DNA of 25,927 nt from Chara braunii. Lineage: Eukaryota; Streptophyta; Charophyceae; Charales; Characeae. Below the pieces are notes generated by a model. That model was not told where the DNA came from and did not search any database. It saw nothing but the letters and a program-made list of their open reading frames with translations. The position numbers and the translations under genes are program-made. The stretch is from contig BFEA01000203.1 of NCBI GenBank assembly GCA_003427395.1, positions 1,406,651 through 1,432,577 on the forward strand. The letters run 5' to 3'. Position 1 is the stretch's first letter. The number at the start of each line of letters is the position of its first letter. Shown piece after piece: positions 8,996 through 17,642 of the stretch.

Positions 8996-9541
8996 ATGGC
9001 GTCTACTGGCGGGAACAAATGTTACAATTGTGGGGGAGAAGGGCATTTCGCGAGGGAATGCCCTACTCAGCGGACGCCGCAAGGGAATGGGAATTTGGGT
9101 AATTCTTATGTGTCAACACCTAGGTATTGGACACCTAGGCGACCTCAGGTGGATACGGAAGAGTGCGAATTTGTGCGGCAGATGATCCAGTGGAAGCGGG
9201 AAGAACAGGTGCCCAAGAGGAAGTTGGAAGAGAAAAAAAAAATGGATGAGCTAATTAGGTACGAAATAGAGAGGAATTATGAGGCTCTTGAGGCAGGCGT
9301 CATGTCCAAGATAGGAAGACAGTATCTCTCTGCGAAGGACGAGGCGAGGAGGGAGGAGCTGCGGCTGCAAGAAGTTAGATCTCCTTCGATCCATATGCCG
9401 CAACCTTTGTACCACGAGCGTGATTACTCGGTTAAGGGTATGGAAAATATCGAGGATGAAATTGCAAAGTTGTACAAATTGAGGGAACAGAAGCGCAAGG
9501 ACAAGGATCCGTTGGAACCGGTTCTGCGACACAGCTTCTGA
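8996..9541 (+). CDS. CCHC zinc-knuckle protein, likely retroelement ORF
   Basis: An intact 181-residue frame. I take the ATG at 8996 because it places the start directly before the conserved part (MASTGGNKCYNCGGEGHF); the same frame stays open upstream to about 8924 without similarity to anything. Residues 9-22 form a classical C-X2-C-X4-H-X4-C zinc knuckle (CYNCGGEGHFAREC), which binds single-stranded nucleic acid in Gag-like and other retroelement proteins. Residues 60-165 are highly charged and predicted helical or coiled coil, rich in Glu, Lys and Arg. A reverse-transcriptase fragment lies about 2.3 kb downstream on the same strand, so this is most likely the nucleic-acid-binding N-terminal part of that element. 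A domesticated cellular zinc-knuckle gene is the alternative. Confidence 0.7.
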   Translation: MASTGGNKCYNCGGEGHFARECPTQRTPQGNGNLGNSYVSTPRYWTPRRPQVDTEECEFVRQMIQWKREEQVPKRKLEEKKKMDELIRYEIERNYEALEAGVMSKIGRQYLSAKDEARREELRLQEVRSPSIHMPQPLYHERDYSVKGMENIEDEIAKLYKLREQKRKDKDPLEPVLRHSF

Positions 9542-10536
9542 CAGCCGATGTTCAACAGAGAATCGAGATCGGTCCTTGACCCGCCTGGTTCGGGTGAGTC
9601 TTCGAGGATGGGGGAGGACCGTGGTCGGACTAAGATTGCGGCGGTCAGTGGGCCTGAACAAGTGTTGGCCTATGTACTTGTGCAAAGGAGATTGCTCAAG
9701 GTTTTGTGTTTGCACCTGCTCCTTCTTCGGTGGCTACTCTTGAGGAGCGTACTCCTTTTAAGTGACTGTTTGACTATTCTCGTTTCAAGCTTTGGGCCAA
9801 TCTGTTGGATTGTATGCGTGCTCGGCATTTGGCCTGCTTGGATGAAGGATCACCTTGACTCCAGTTTCTGTATGATACCTGTGCAACTTTGTGCTTTGTA
9901 GCGCTCGCTTTGCTTGGTGAAATCACTTGGTTGGTTAAATTTTGGTCTCACCTTCTCTCGGTTAATTGGGACAATTGGGATAGCCGACCTGCGGTTTATC
10001 TGCTTTCCTTCCTGTGGTGCAAAGCACAGTACATTGGTTGTTCGATTTGGGGTATTTGGGTCCGTTGGGGGGAACACCTACGCACAGTTCGGCTTGACGG
10101 TTTGGTAGTGTGTCTGAAATTGTGTCGTTGGGTAAGGACTTTCGGTGTTGAGCATTATACCACTTTGCCGATTGTTAATGACATGGGCTCGGTTGAAGCT
10201 GTTGAACGCATCTTAATCAAGCATTTCCGTCATTTGAGTTTTCGCCGTAAATCGTTTGTTAAGCGATCTACGCGGCTTTCTAGGGTTAGGAGGAAAGGTA
10301 AGTCGTCTCCAGCTGCTTTTGTTGGACTTGTCAAATTTTGATTGGTTCATGGTATTTGGTCGGATAGTTTGCTCATGATCCTCCGAGATGCGGTTGCTAA
10401 TAACCGAAGGGAAGTATCAATTAAGAGTAGTCCAGGAAATTTGTGGGCTGACAGGTGGACCATCATTCGACGTTGTTTGGGGCCTTTTGGCCTCACTGCT
10501 GTTTTCTTCGGTTCGTCCAAATTTTTAAAGAATTGA
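9542..10536 (+). pseudogene. Decayed coding-like region between the zinc-knuckle ORF and RT remnant
   Basis: From 9709 to 10536 one frame stays open except for stops at 9763, 9856, 10339 and 10534, all TGA. Translated pieces such as LFDYSRFKLWANLLDCMRAR and GSVEAVERILIKHF look like protein sequence, but I cannot name a domain. The position between a zinc knuckle and an RT suggests the middle of a retroelement polyprotein. It could be spurious; there is no family match behind the call. Confidence 0.4.
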
Positions 10537-11000
10537 AGAATGAGTTGCAATGGGGAGGGGTGTGGATATTTGGGCCTATCCGTTTTGCGCCCAATGGACG
10601 TGCGATATGTAAGGGGCACTTGTGTGCTCTTCTTTGCCAACCATGGCGACACCACTTGCTTAAGTTTTGATCTGTGGATATATTGTTCCGTTGGTACAAG
10701 GCTATCCGCGTGTTTTCTGGCAAAGCTTAGGGGGGTGTTGGCACGGGCTATTAAGTTCAAAGTCAGCATTGACGCCAGGCGTAGAATTGTTGTTAGGATG
10801 CTCTTTGATCACGCGCTTAGTAGTTCGAAGGCGCATTTGCTCATTCTGTGCATATTTTGGATCGTTCCTCTTTTCCGAATTCGGTTAGGATTTTGATTGG
10901 TAGGAAGGTTAGGTTTGTTTGGAAGAAGAATGTGCCTATTTCCGGCTATCTGTGGAATTTTCACCAAGCAGTTAAATGGGAGGTGGTCGCTACATGCTTA
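10537..11000 (+). other. Unassigned, probably decayed element interior
   Basis: Partly open frames with coding-like fragments (for example KFKVSIDARRRIVVRMLFDH at about 10758-10817) but no domain I recognise. Lies between the decayed frame and the foldback insertion. Confidence 0.35.
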
Positions 11001-11213
11001 TGTCATGGGGTAACTACACGGTAGTCACGAAAACGAGTTATAATTGCACTATGGGCCAAGATATAGTTTCAAATTGGACTTCGGGCACCCTACCTGGCCA
11101 GAAAGTTGGGTTGTATACATTGCCCGGAGTGCAATTTGAAACTGTATCTTGGTCCATTATAGTGCAATAAAAACTCATTTTTGTGACTCCTGCATAGTTT
11201 CCCCTTATGTCAT
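11001..11213. mobile_element. Foldback element with ~90-bp inverted arms
   Basis: Left arm about 11001-11087 and right arm about 11121-11213 are inverted copies, with a loop of about 33 bases. The best part (11023-11087 against 11121-11188) is nearly 90 percent complementary and shares TTGCACTAT, CCAAGAT and GTTTCAAATTG. The sides beyond it (TGTCATGGGG against CCCCTTATGTCA) still match weakly. No ORF lies within. It interrupts the decayed retroelement, so it probably inserted there or arose by local inverted duplication. Confidence 0.75.
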
Positions 11214-11436
11214 TTTTTTTGGAACCTTCTTGGGACAGGTTTCCATGTCTTTACTCGCATGGGTAATATCCCTGGTATTCCCTCCCTTTCGAGGCATTCC
11301 AGGAATATTCCTCGTAGCTGACCGAGAAATGGCATTATCAATTTGTGTAGGCAATTGTCAGCAGTCGCTTCTAATCTTTGCTCTGATTTTGTTCTCTGCC
11401 AGGAAGATCTGTTGGCTTATTGGTGTTTGGGGGGGG

Positions 11437-11452
11437 GGGGGGGGGAAGGGTT
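11437..11452. repeat. Poly-G run
   Basis: A run of about 14-16 G, unusual in a window whose homopolymers are otherwise almost all A or T. Such runs are prone to sequencing error and can stall polymerases. Confidence 0.8.
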
Positions 11453-11459
11453 CTCGGGA

Positions 11460-12096
11460 GCATCGTGGGTATGTAGCTGACTTGCCTTTTTGGTATGCTC
11501 GCCTGAAGGTGTTTGTTTGTGTCCCGATGGACAAGAACATAGCCACTTTGGTGGTTTGTCCTATCCATCATTTATAGGCTCTATCTTCGTACGACTTCCA
11601 ATTGGAACTTGTCTTTTCGGCCTGTTGCCCTGACGGTGGCTGGCATCTATGCTATGCTGCTATGAAGGCTGATTATGCAGACAGAGGTCTAGTACATCTT
11701 AGTAAATGGGACAGCGGTGGCAGGTTTGGTGATGCCTATGTGCTTCCTAAGCACAAGGATCTCTGTAGATGGCGGCGATCTTCCCTACTTGCGTCGAACC
11801 CACTAGGACGGTGAGTGGTAGGGTGGCACGTGCATTAAATTGCCTGCTCTTCGCATTAGCACGAAGGATTAGTTTCAATCTCAAAGTGTTAATGGACTTT
11901 GTCCCCTGGATTCGTGACATGGATTGCTGTTACGGGAGCTTGTGAGTGTATACGGATCTCGTTTCTGCCTTCTTTGACATCAAAGATATGTTTGTATCCC
12001 TGCCCCACCAAGACATTGTCGTCACTGTCGATTGATTGCTTGATCACTTTCGCAAGTTGGGCTATAGAGGCGTGACTCGGGTTGTTCTGATTTGGA
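11460..12096 (+). pseudogene. Reverse-transcriptase remnant, Penelope-like type
   Basis: Frame 1 reads CVPMDKNIATLVVCPIHHL, a TAG at 11575, then on through LPKHKDLCRWR (about 11740-11772). Frame 3 then reads VEPTRTVSGRVARALN (from about 11793), a TGA at 11943, FFDIKDMFVSLPHQDI (about 11970-12015), and a TGA at 12033 where VD*LLDHF suggests a lost Trp. DKN...VV, KHKDL.RWR and FDIKDMF fit the early fingers and motif A of an RT; the style is closest to Penelope-like RTs (such as xADKG...VV and FDV..L(F/Y)T.(I/L)P). Motifs B and C are absent because the sequence ends at a 24-A run (12096-12119). Dead and 3'-truncated. The exact RT class is inference. Confidence 0.55.
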
Positions 12097-12119
12097 AAAA
12101 AAAAAAAAAAAAAAAAAAA
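12096..12119 (+). repeat. Poly-A run
   Basis: 24 A directly after the RT remnant. It marks the point where homology to the RT stops, and may be the tail of an element that truncated it. Confidence 0.9.
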
Positions 12120-12354
12120 GGTGGCAAAGAGAGGAAAGAAAGCTTGGCTGTCTTTTGGAGGGTCCCGGGATGAACGTGTGTTTGTTTCTTTAAAACAAAC
12201 AAGTAAACCCGCTACAGTTATGCTGCGGCAGGGGAAAGGGGGGTAATTGAAGATGGGAATTTATTACCCAAAAGTGAATCAAGACAGCAGCAGAGTAGGT
12301 GGGAGGGCATGGCCCAGCGCCAGCCCCACCTCAGGCACGGCCATTGGCCTGGGT

Positions 12355-12357
<3 letters not shown>
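12120..12357. repeat. Short dispersed repeat (12120-12152) and unassigned sequence
   Basis: GGTGGCAAAGAGAGGAAAGA and the dozen bases after it match 13727-13758 closely (about 30 of 32). The rest has no recognisable content. Confidence 0.5.
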
Positions 12358-12392
<35 letters not shown>

Positions 12393-12530
12393 TGTCTGTT
12401 TTAGAACATGAGGGACGCGCAGCATTCAGGGGGGCATAAATCAGAATTATTTTATTGTGGTCACCACTGGATTCGAGCTCACGTGTGCAATTCAACAGTT
12501 TCGTGTGTGCATCAACTGAGCAGCCTGCCA
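12358..12530 (-). mobile_element. tRNA-derived SINE-like element
   Basis: On the minus strand, GCTCAGTTGA (plus 12512-12521) matches the tRNA D-arm and A-box region, and GCTCGAATCC (plus 12469-12478) matches the B-box/T-loop. The D-arm start lies 43 bases before the B-box start, the spacing of a tRNA. A body of about 80 bases follows and then a 30-base A tail (the T-run at 12358-12387 on the plus strand). This order is that of a tRNA-derived SINE transcribed by RNA polymerase III. The stems do not pair well enough for a functional tRNA, and the anticodon cannot be set. No clear target-site duplication was found. Confidence 0.6.
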
Positions 12531-12663
12531 AATTGAATGTGCAAAATGAGAAGGAACCTTCCGCAAGAACATAGGAGATACACTGCGATGGACAGATACA
12601 TTGAAAAAAATCACAGTGTGAGTATGGACCAAGGAGCTGTCAGATGCAAATGTCCTTGCGCGC

Positions 12664-12665
<2 letters not shown>

Positions 12666-12746
<81 letters not shown>
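12666..12746. repeat. (GA)n microsatellite running into the gap
   Basis: 81 bases of GA dinucleotide ending directly at the N gap. Confidence 0.97.
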
Positions 12747-13011
12747 NNNNNNNNNNNNNNNNNNNNNNNNNNNNNNNNNNNNNNNNNNNNNNNNNNNNNN
12801 NNNNNNNNNNNNNNNNNNNNNNNNNNNNNNNNNNNNNNNNNNNNNNNNNNNNNNNNNNNNNNNNNNNNNNNNNNNNNNNNNNNNNNNNNNNNNNNNNNNN
12901 NNNNNNNNNNNNNNNNNNNNNNNNNNNNNNNNNNNNNNNNNNNNNNNNNNNNNNNNNNNNNNNNNNNNNNNNNNNNNNNNNNNNNNNNNNNNNNNNNNNN
13001 NNNNNNNNNNN
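12747..13011. other. Assembly gap (265 N)
   Basis: Unknown sequence flanked by GA on the left and GT on the right. Any reading frame crossing it is meaningless. Confidence 0.99.
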
Positions 13012-13014
13012 TGT

Positions 13015-13108
<94 letters not shown>

Positions 13109-13230
13109 ACGTAGGTCTCCGACCTCGCGGTTGGCCTCATGGTACTTCCATCCATAGGATGACCAAATTAGAATGAATATACCGCTAGAACATGGAAATA
13201 TAATACACTGCTACACTTGTTTATTTGTTT

Positions 13231-13297
<67 letters not shown>

Positions 13298-13405
13298 GGA
13301 AAGAGAACAGGTAAGTCTCCAACCTCGCGGCTGGCCTCACACTACTTCCATTCGACAGGATGAGAAAAATCGGATGAATCTTTCGCCACTGCCACACTTG
13401 TGCAT
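13012..13405. repeat. Duplicated (GT)n(GA)n compound microsatellite, ~200-bp period
   Basis: GT (13012-13045) plus GA (13045-13106) and a unique segment of about 100 bp is followed by GT (13233-13263) plus GA (13263-13292) and a similar segment. CTCGCGG is followed by TTGGCCTCA in the first and CTGGCCTCA in the second, and TCTCC lies at 13116 and 13316, so the offset is 200 bases. CTACACTTG and CCACACTTG close the two units. Confidence 0.85.
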
Positions 13406-14300
13406 TCAGTCCACAAACCCACGGCCAAAAAAGACCCTGTTCACCGCGCCAACAGCAGCCTTCGGCCGGAGTGTCCCACACAAACTCCATTCACACAGCC
13501 CCGAACCAACCTCGGCCCGAACAGTCACCCCCAGAGCCACGGCTCTCTTAGACTGCCGCCCGGGTCTTTTCGCCCCACACTTTCGCGTGGGACTGTCAGT
13601 TTCGTCTCTGCCTGCCGCGCGCCCTTCCTGCTGAGTTCCCCAACCTGGGAATCGAGTCTGCGCATGGGGCGCCAGTCGAGACCCGCTGTTTCCTTTAGTA
13701 GTATGTAGATAGATGTAGATGTAGAAGGTGGCAAAGAGGGGAAAGAAAGCTGGGCTGTACAATTGCTTAGCTGTATTGCTTCTGGCTCTTATCGCTCTGC
13801 ACGTCCCCCAGCGCTTCTTCGACGGGTTGTAGCACTCCCTAAAGTCGTGCCCGGTAACAGGCCACAATTTTAGGAAACGTACGGGCCACTGCAGGAGCGC
13901 CCAAATTCATACGACTAGAAATGTGTCTACTCTATTCTTTTCCTCCGCTGATAGCTGGGCCAAGTACCGGTGACCGGAAACCGATGTGAAAACGAAAAAT
14001 GTGGCTTTTCCAGATGCCGTTTTCCAGGCTGTGGGGTCCCGGAAAACCTCACCGCCATCCTGAAATCGGCTTTCCGGAGGGCCTGCTTTGTCCGATGGAG
14101 TCCGAGATAAGCTTTTCCACGCCGTTTTTTTCCACGGTTTTTGAACCGTTTTTCCCTGTGGGGTCCAGGTCTTAATGTGGAGATTTCTAATGGGATAGGT
14201 GTGCACTTTACCCTCTGCTTGAAAGGGAACCGGACAGTAGCTCCATTATATTCAGCAGTCAGGACACATTAAATGCTGATCCACTGGGCTGTGGTCTTAC
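13406..14300. other. Unassigned sequence with a short dispersed repeat
   Basis: No gene supported. It includes the copies described at 13727-13840. In 13980-14170 the words CTGTGGGGTCC (14028 and 14156) and CCGTTTTT recur, suggesting a weak internal repeat. Confidence 0.5.
13727..13840 (-). repeat. Dispersed repeat, copy 2 (matches 8071-8160 and 12120-12152)
   Basis: Bases 13727-13758 match 12120-12152, and 13756-13840 match 8071-8160. This location therefore seems to hold a longer version, and the other two sites hold separate fragments of it. Confidence 0.7.
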
Positions 14301-15107
14301 AGCAGCCAGATAGGAGATCCAAGTACAAGAGGTTGTGCGGCCACGATGGCACAGTTCTGACCTTTGAAGTTTTGTGTGGCATTAAAGATGGGGCCGTCCC
14401 CGAGAGAAAACAATGCCATTTTATATATTTACTACGAGTTCTGCAAGTCCAAAGAAACTGTTTGCGTTTTGAAAAAAAAAAAAAAAAAGGAAAAAAAAAA
14501 AAAAAAAAAAACTGTTTGAAAAAAAAAAAAAAAAAACTGTTTGTCAGAAGTTCTCAGAACCTTCCGTTCTTGATCCTCCTCTCCAGCTGGGCCCGCAGCT
14601 CACCGGGCATTCAAACAGGGGGGGGCAAAAGACCCCTCTTCTCTCCACATGCACAAAAGACCAAAAAAAAATGGCAATGTAGTAATGCACCTTCCCAAGT
14701 TCTAGCGGAAGGTTCAGTTTTATTGTGCACACATGGAGAGTCACGGTAGCGGACCGAGGCCCAATTTTCACGCTATTTTTCACTGTAAAGTTGTAAACGC
14801 AAGGTTCACACAATTTATTTACTGTAAAAGCATCACTGTCGAAAGCACCTGTGATGGAAGCGGTCCCACGGCAGCCAGATAGGATTCAAGGAAGGGGAGG
14901 TGCTCTTATCACCCCCCCTACAGTAGTGGGGTCAGGCAGGTTATCAAAACAAAAAAAAGGAAAAAAAAAAAAAGACCCAGATAGGATTCAAGGAGAGGGT
15001 GTGAGGCCACAACTTGAATGGTGGTGTTCAGTCCTTGGAAGTGTTTGTGTGGAATGAAAAATGGTACGGTCGCAAAGGGGAAGGGGAAAAAAAAAAAAAA
15101 AAAAAAA
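14300..15107. repeat. Degenerate repeat units separated by A-runs
   Basis: CAGCCAGATAGGA occurs at about 14302 and 14871, and CCCAGATAGGATTCAAGGA at about 14979, each followed by related sequence. GTTTTGTGTGGCATTAAAGATGG at about 14368 (written here only to show the unit) parallels about 15042, GTGTTTGTGTGGAATGAAAA. A-runs lie at 14472-14488, 14491-14511, 14519-14536 and 15087-15107. ACTGTTTG is repeated around the A-runs. Three diverged copies of one retroposed unit is the simplest reading. Confidence 0.5.
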
Positions 15108-15789
15108 TTGTATAGATTTTTGCAGACTGGATCAGGGGCTGCGCTAATCCAAGCGCTAATCCGTCTGCCGCTTCGGCGGCGCCTAGCGTTAACAGCGGAT
15201 CAGGGTAGGATGAAGCCTCTCCTACCTGTTTTTCCTCAGAAATGTACCAGTCACATACCTATCACCTTGGAGCTGTTTGGGTACCTTGGGAAGGTGGCGT
15301 GGATATTCCACTTAAACCTTCTCCCACCATGGTGATAGAGTAGTTGGCTTGGGAGCATCAAAAAGGTAGTGAGAAATCTCTGTTTCAATGTCGAAGTGCA
15401 CACGGCCCGCCAGATTTTAAGTGGGAATTACCAGGATTTGGGCAATTCAGGCTGATGGCTCCGGCACTGGAAGAAAGCTACCGGATGGAAGCACAGTGGA
15501 GAAGGTTGACTTTCGGAAGTCGCGTATGACTTTACGAAAGGAGGTCGGTACCACTGGTATGACGAAGACTGATGACAGAAGACAGGAAGGAGACTAGCAA
15601 AGGTTCCCGGATCTCGACCAGATGTTAACCTCCTCTATGAGATACATATGCTATTTATCCCAGTATTATTCCTGCCTCAGAGAGAATTTTTCTTTTTACT
15701 AATTTAGGTTAATTTAAGGTTACTCTAGTAATTACCGGTCTGAGTTAGTTAGGTGTAAAACGTAAGAAGTGAGGTGGAGAAATGTCGGG
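15108..15789 (+). other. Possible LINE 5' untranslated region
   Basis: No ORF of interest. It lies between the A-run ending at 15107 and the LINE ORF1 start, so part or all of it may be the LINE 5' UTR. The true 5' end cannot be set without other copies. Confidence 0.35.
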
Positions 15790-16590
15790 ATGGCACACAT
15801 GAATGGATCCTCCTCTTCCACAGCCTCCGCTCCCCCTCCCCCGCCCCATCCACCCCCCACTGCAAATGAGGCTACAGGCTCTATTTCCGAAGCCGAGCAG
15901 CAGCGGATTAGGGGAATTCTCAGTTCCTGTTACAGCGATGGTATCCTTCCGAAACAACTGTCCGTCAACACGATTGAAGTTGGGGAGGACTTGGTTAGAG
16001 TAAAAGTCAACCCCGATGTATATCGTGTACAGGTCGATTGGCTGAAGGAACACGCGGTAACGATATTGTTTGGGGACGAGTCAACCTCACTGCCCGTGAA
16101 CGTTCAAAAACGTTTGGTTCGCACGTATGAAAACGGATGGGCCAAAAGCAAGGCCATCGATTCACTCCCCATACATGGCCTCTTCCACAATGAATGCCGC
16201 AACCTGGTTACATATGTAGCATCTTCAAGCCAGATTGCAACGTTCATGCGGAAGAAAGGACAGGATATGATTCTATTGGATGGCAAATCGTATAAACTGT
16301 CCTTTCGCGAATGGATGTATGACAACCAACTGTATGAATGGCGCGAGGCCATGAGATATCGCTTTTTTTGGATCCGCTGCTTACAAGTCCCGGTCTCAGC
16401 GCTTCCTCAGATGGAATCAGCGGTGGGAAGCTCCTTTGGCTCAGTTTTGAATTCCTGTTCTCCATTCAAGGACCCAGAGGACCCAGAATTAATGAATGTA
16501 CGTTTCGATTTGGTCCCTTCGGCGAGATTGAAATATAAACCATGTCTTGTAATCGACCACAGGGACAAGGGGTTGTTTAATTTGAAGTGA
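15790..16590 (+). pseudogene. LINE ORF1, N-terminal RRM-like part
   Basis: Open for about 266 residues. I take the ATG at 15790 (MAHMNGSSSS); the frame is open 21 bases further upstream but only from a GTG. A proline-rich segment (PPPPPHPPP) is followed by a domain of mixed strands and helices. Its last third (RYRFFWIRCLQVPVSALP through KYKPCLVID) sits where plant L1 ORF1 proteins have the DUF4283/RRM-like RNA-binding domain, just before the zinc knuckle. It ends at a TGA (16588) caused by a frameshift near 16578-16585; the next frame carries on directly with the zinc knuckle. Confidence 0.75.
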
Positions 16591-17037
16591 TTTGTGCAGA
16601 CACACCGTGGTGTGAAAAGTGTCGAAGGTACTTTCACTCCTCAAATTCTCTTGACTGCCCGTCCAAGAATCAAAAGAACAAACCCAACCGACAAAAAGGC
16701 TCTAATGGTCCAGAGGAAGGGTTATCGAAAGAGGATGGAAAAAAAAGGGTCAGAGAAACGTACTTCTCACAAGGAAGTGGGAAAGGGCCCTAATAGCGAG
16801 ATAGAAGGGAGGGATAACGGTAAGGGAAAAAACTGGAAAGAAAATGGCAAAGCAGTTGACATGAGACGAAGCAAAGAGTTCGTGATTTGGAAAAAGGTCA
16901 TCAAACCCTCACCGCTACCATCTATACCCTTAACTAAGGAGACACCGGACCACGCGGATACTGAAATGAAGGAAGCTTCAGAGAAGGAGAGCGAGAAGGA
17001 AGACTCTGTGGATAAGGATAAGACACAAAAGTCGTAG
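16578..17037 (+). pseudogene. LINE ORF1, zinc knuckle and basic region
   Basis: In frame 3, 16611-16658 encode CEKCRRYFHSSNSLDC: C-X2-C-X4-H-X6-C, a slightly long zinc knuckle, as expected C-terminal to the RRM-like domain. The same frame is open to 16793. A second frame (from about 16594 to a double TAG at 17035-17040) gives a strongly basic Lys/Arg-rich stretch and is likely the original frame for the later part, so another shift lies between about 16680 and 16790. Confidence 0.65.
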
Positions 17038-17039
17038 TA

Positions 17040-17642
17040 GAGGAAGATTCTGAGAAGGTTTCACACATGAAGGAGAAAGTATCTGGGGACCCGGAAGGGT
17101 CGAACCTATCAATATCTGAGGAAGAGGAGGAGGAAGAGTTGGATGAAGAGGATGAGGAAGAAGAAGAGTCGGACGATGACAAGGAAGAAGGGTGGATAGA
17201 GGAAAAAGAGCAGGGACAAGAGATTGAAGTGGAAACGAAGGGAAAATCAGAAGAGAAACAGGGAGAAGGGGAAAGAGAGGATCGGGCAAGGAAAGGGAAG
17301 GAGCGAGAAGATGAAGCAAGGAGTAAAGAAGCAAGGGAGGACAGGGTCAGTGAAAACAGAGGGTTCCCAAGCCCTACTATTTTTAAAATCTACGATAATT
17401 TCTTTGCTAAAGACGCCTTTCAATCCCATCCCCTGACTGAGATCACCTCAGAAGACTCTCACCCTATTCCTACGGATAACGAAGATGAAATTTGTGAGCC
17501 AACTACAGATAATGAGGCTGAAGCGGATACAAACCTACGAGAAACTTTCTTGGGGCACATACTGAACGAAGAAAATGGGGAAGAGGACCCAACCCCCTCT
17601 TCTTCTCCCAGCTCCAAACACTTTAAGCACCCTAAGAAATAA
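17040..17642 (+). pseudogene. LINE ORF1, acidic low-complexity region
   Basis: The frame changes again at the AAAA at 17027-17030 and then reads to a TAA at 17640. About 60 residues are almost only Glu and Asp (SEEEEEEELDEEDEEEEESD), followed by a mixed Lys/Glu region and a neutral segment with PSPTIFKIYDNFFAKDAF. Acidic tracts this long are unusual in L1 ORF1 proteins as I know them. The region is one frame for 191 codons, so it is unlikely to be an artefact. Confidence 0.55.

Noticed and set aside
12469-12530. Functional tRNA gene
   Set aside because: A and B boxes are spaced correctly, but acceptor, D and T stems do not pair; SINE head is the better reading.
12537-13176. Long frames through the N gap
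   Set aside because: Products of GA/GT repeats and unknown bases.
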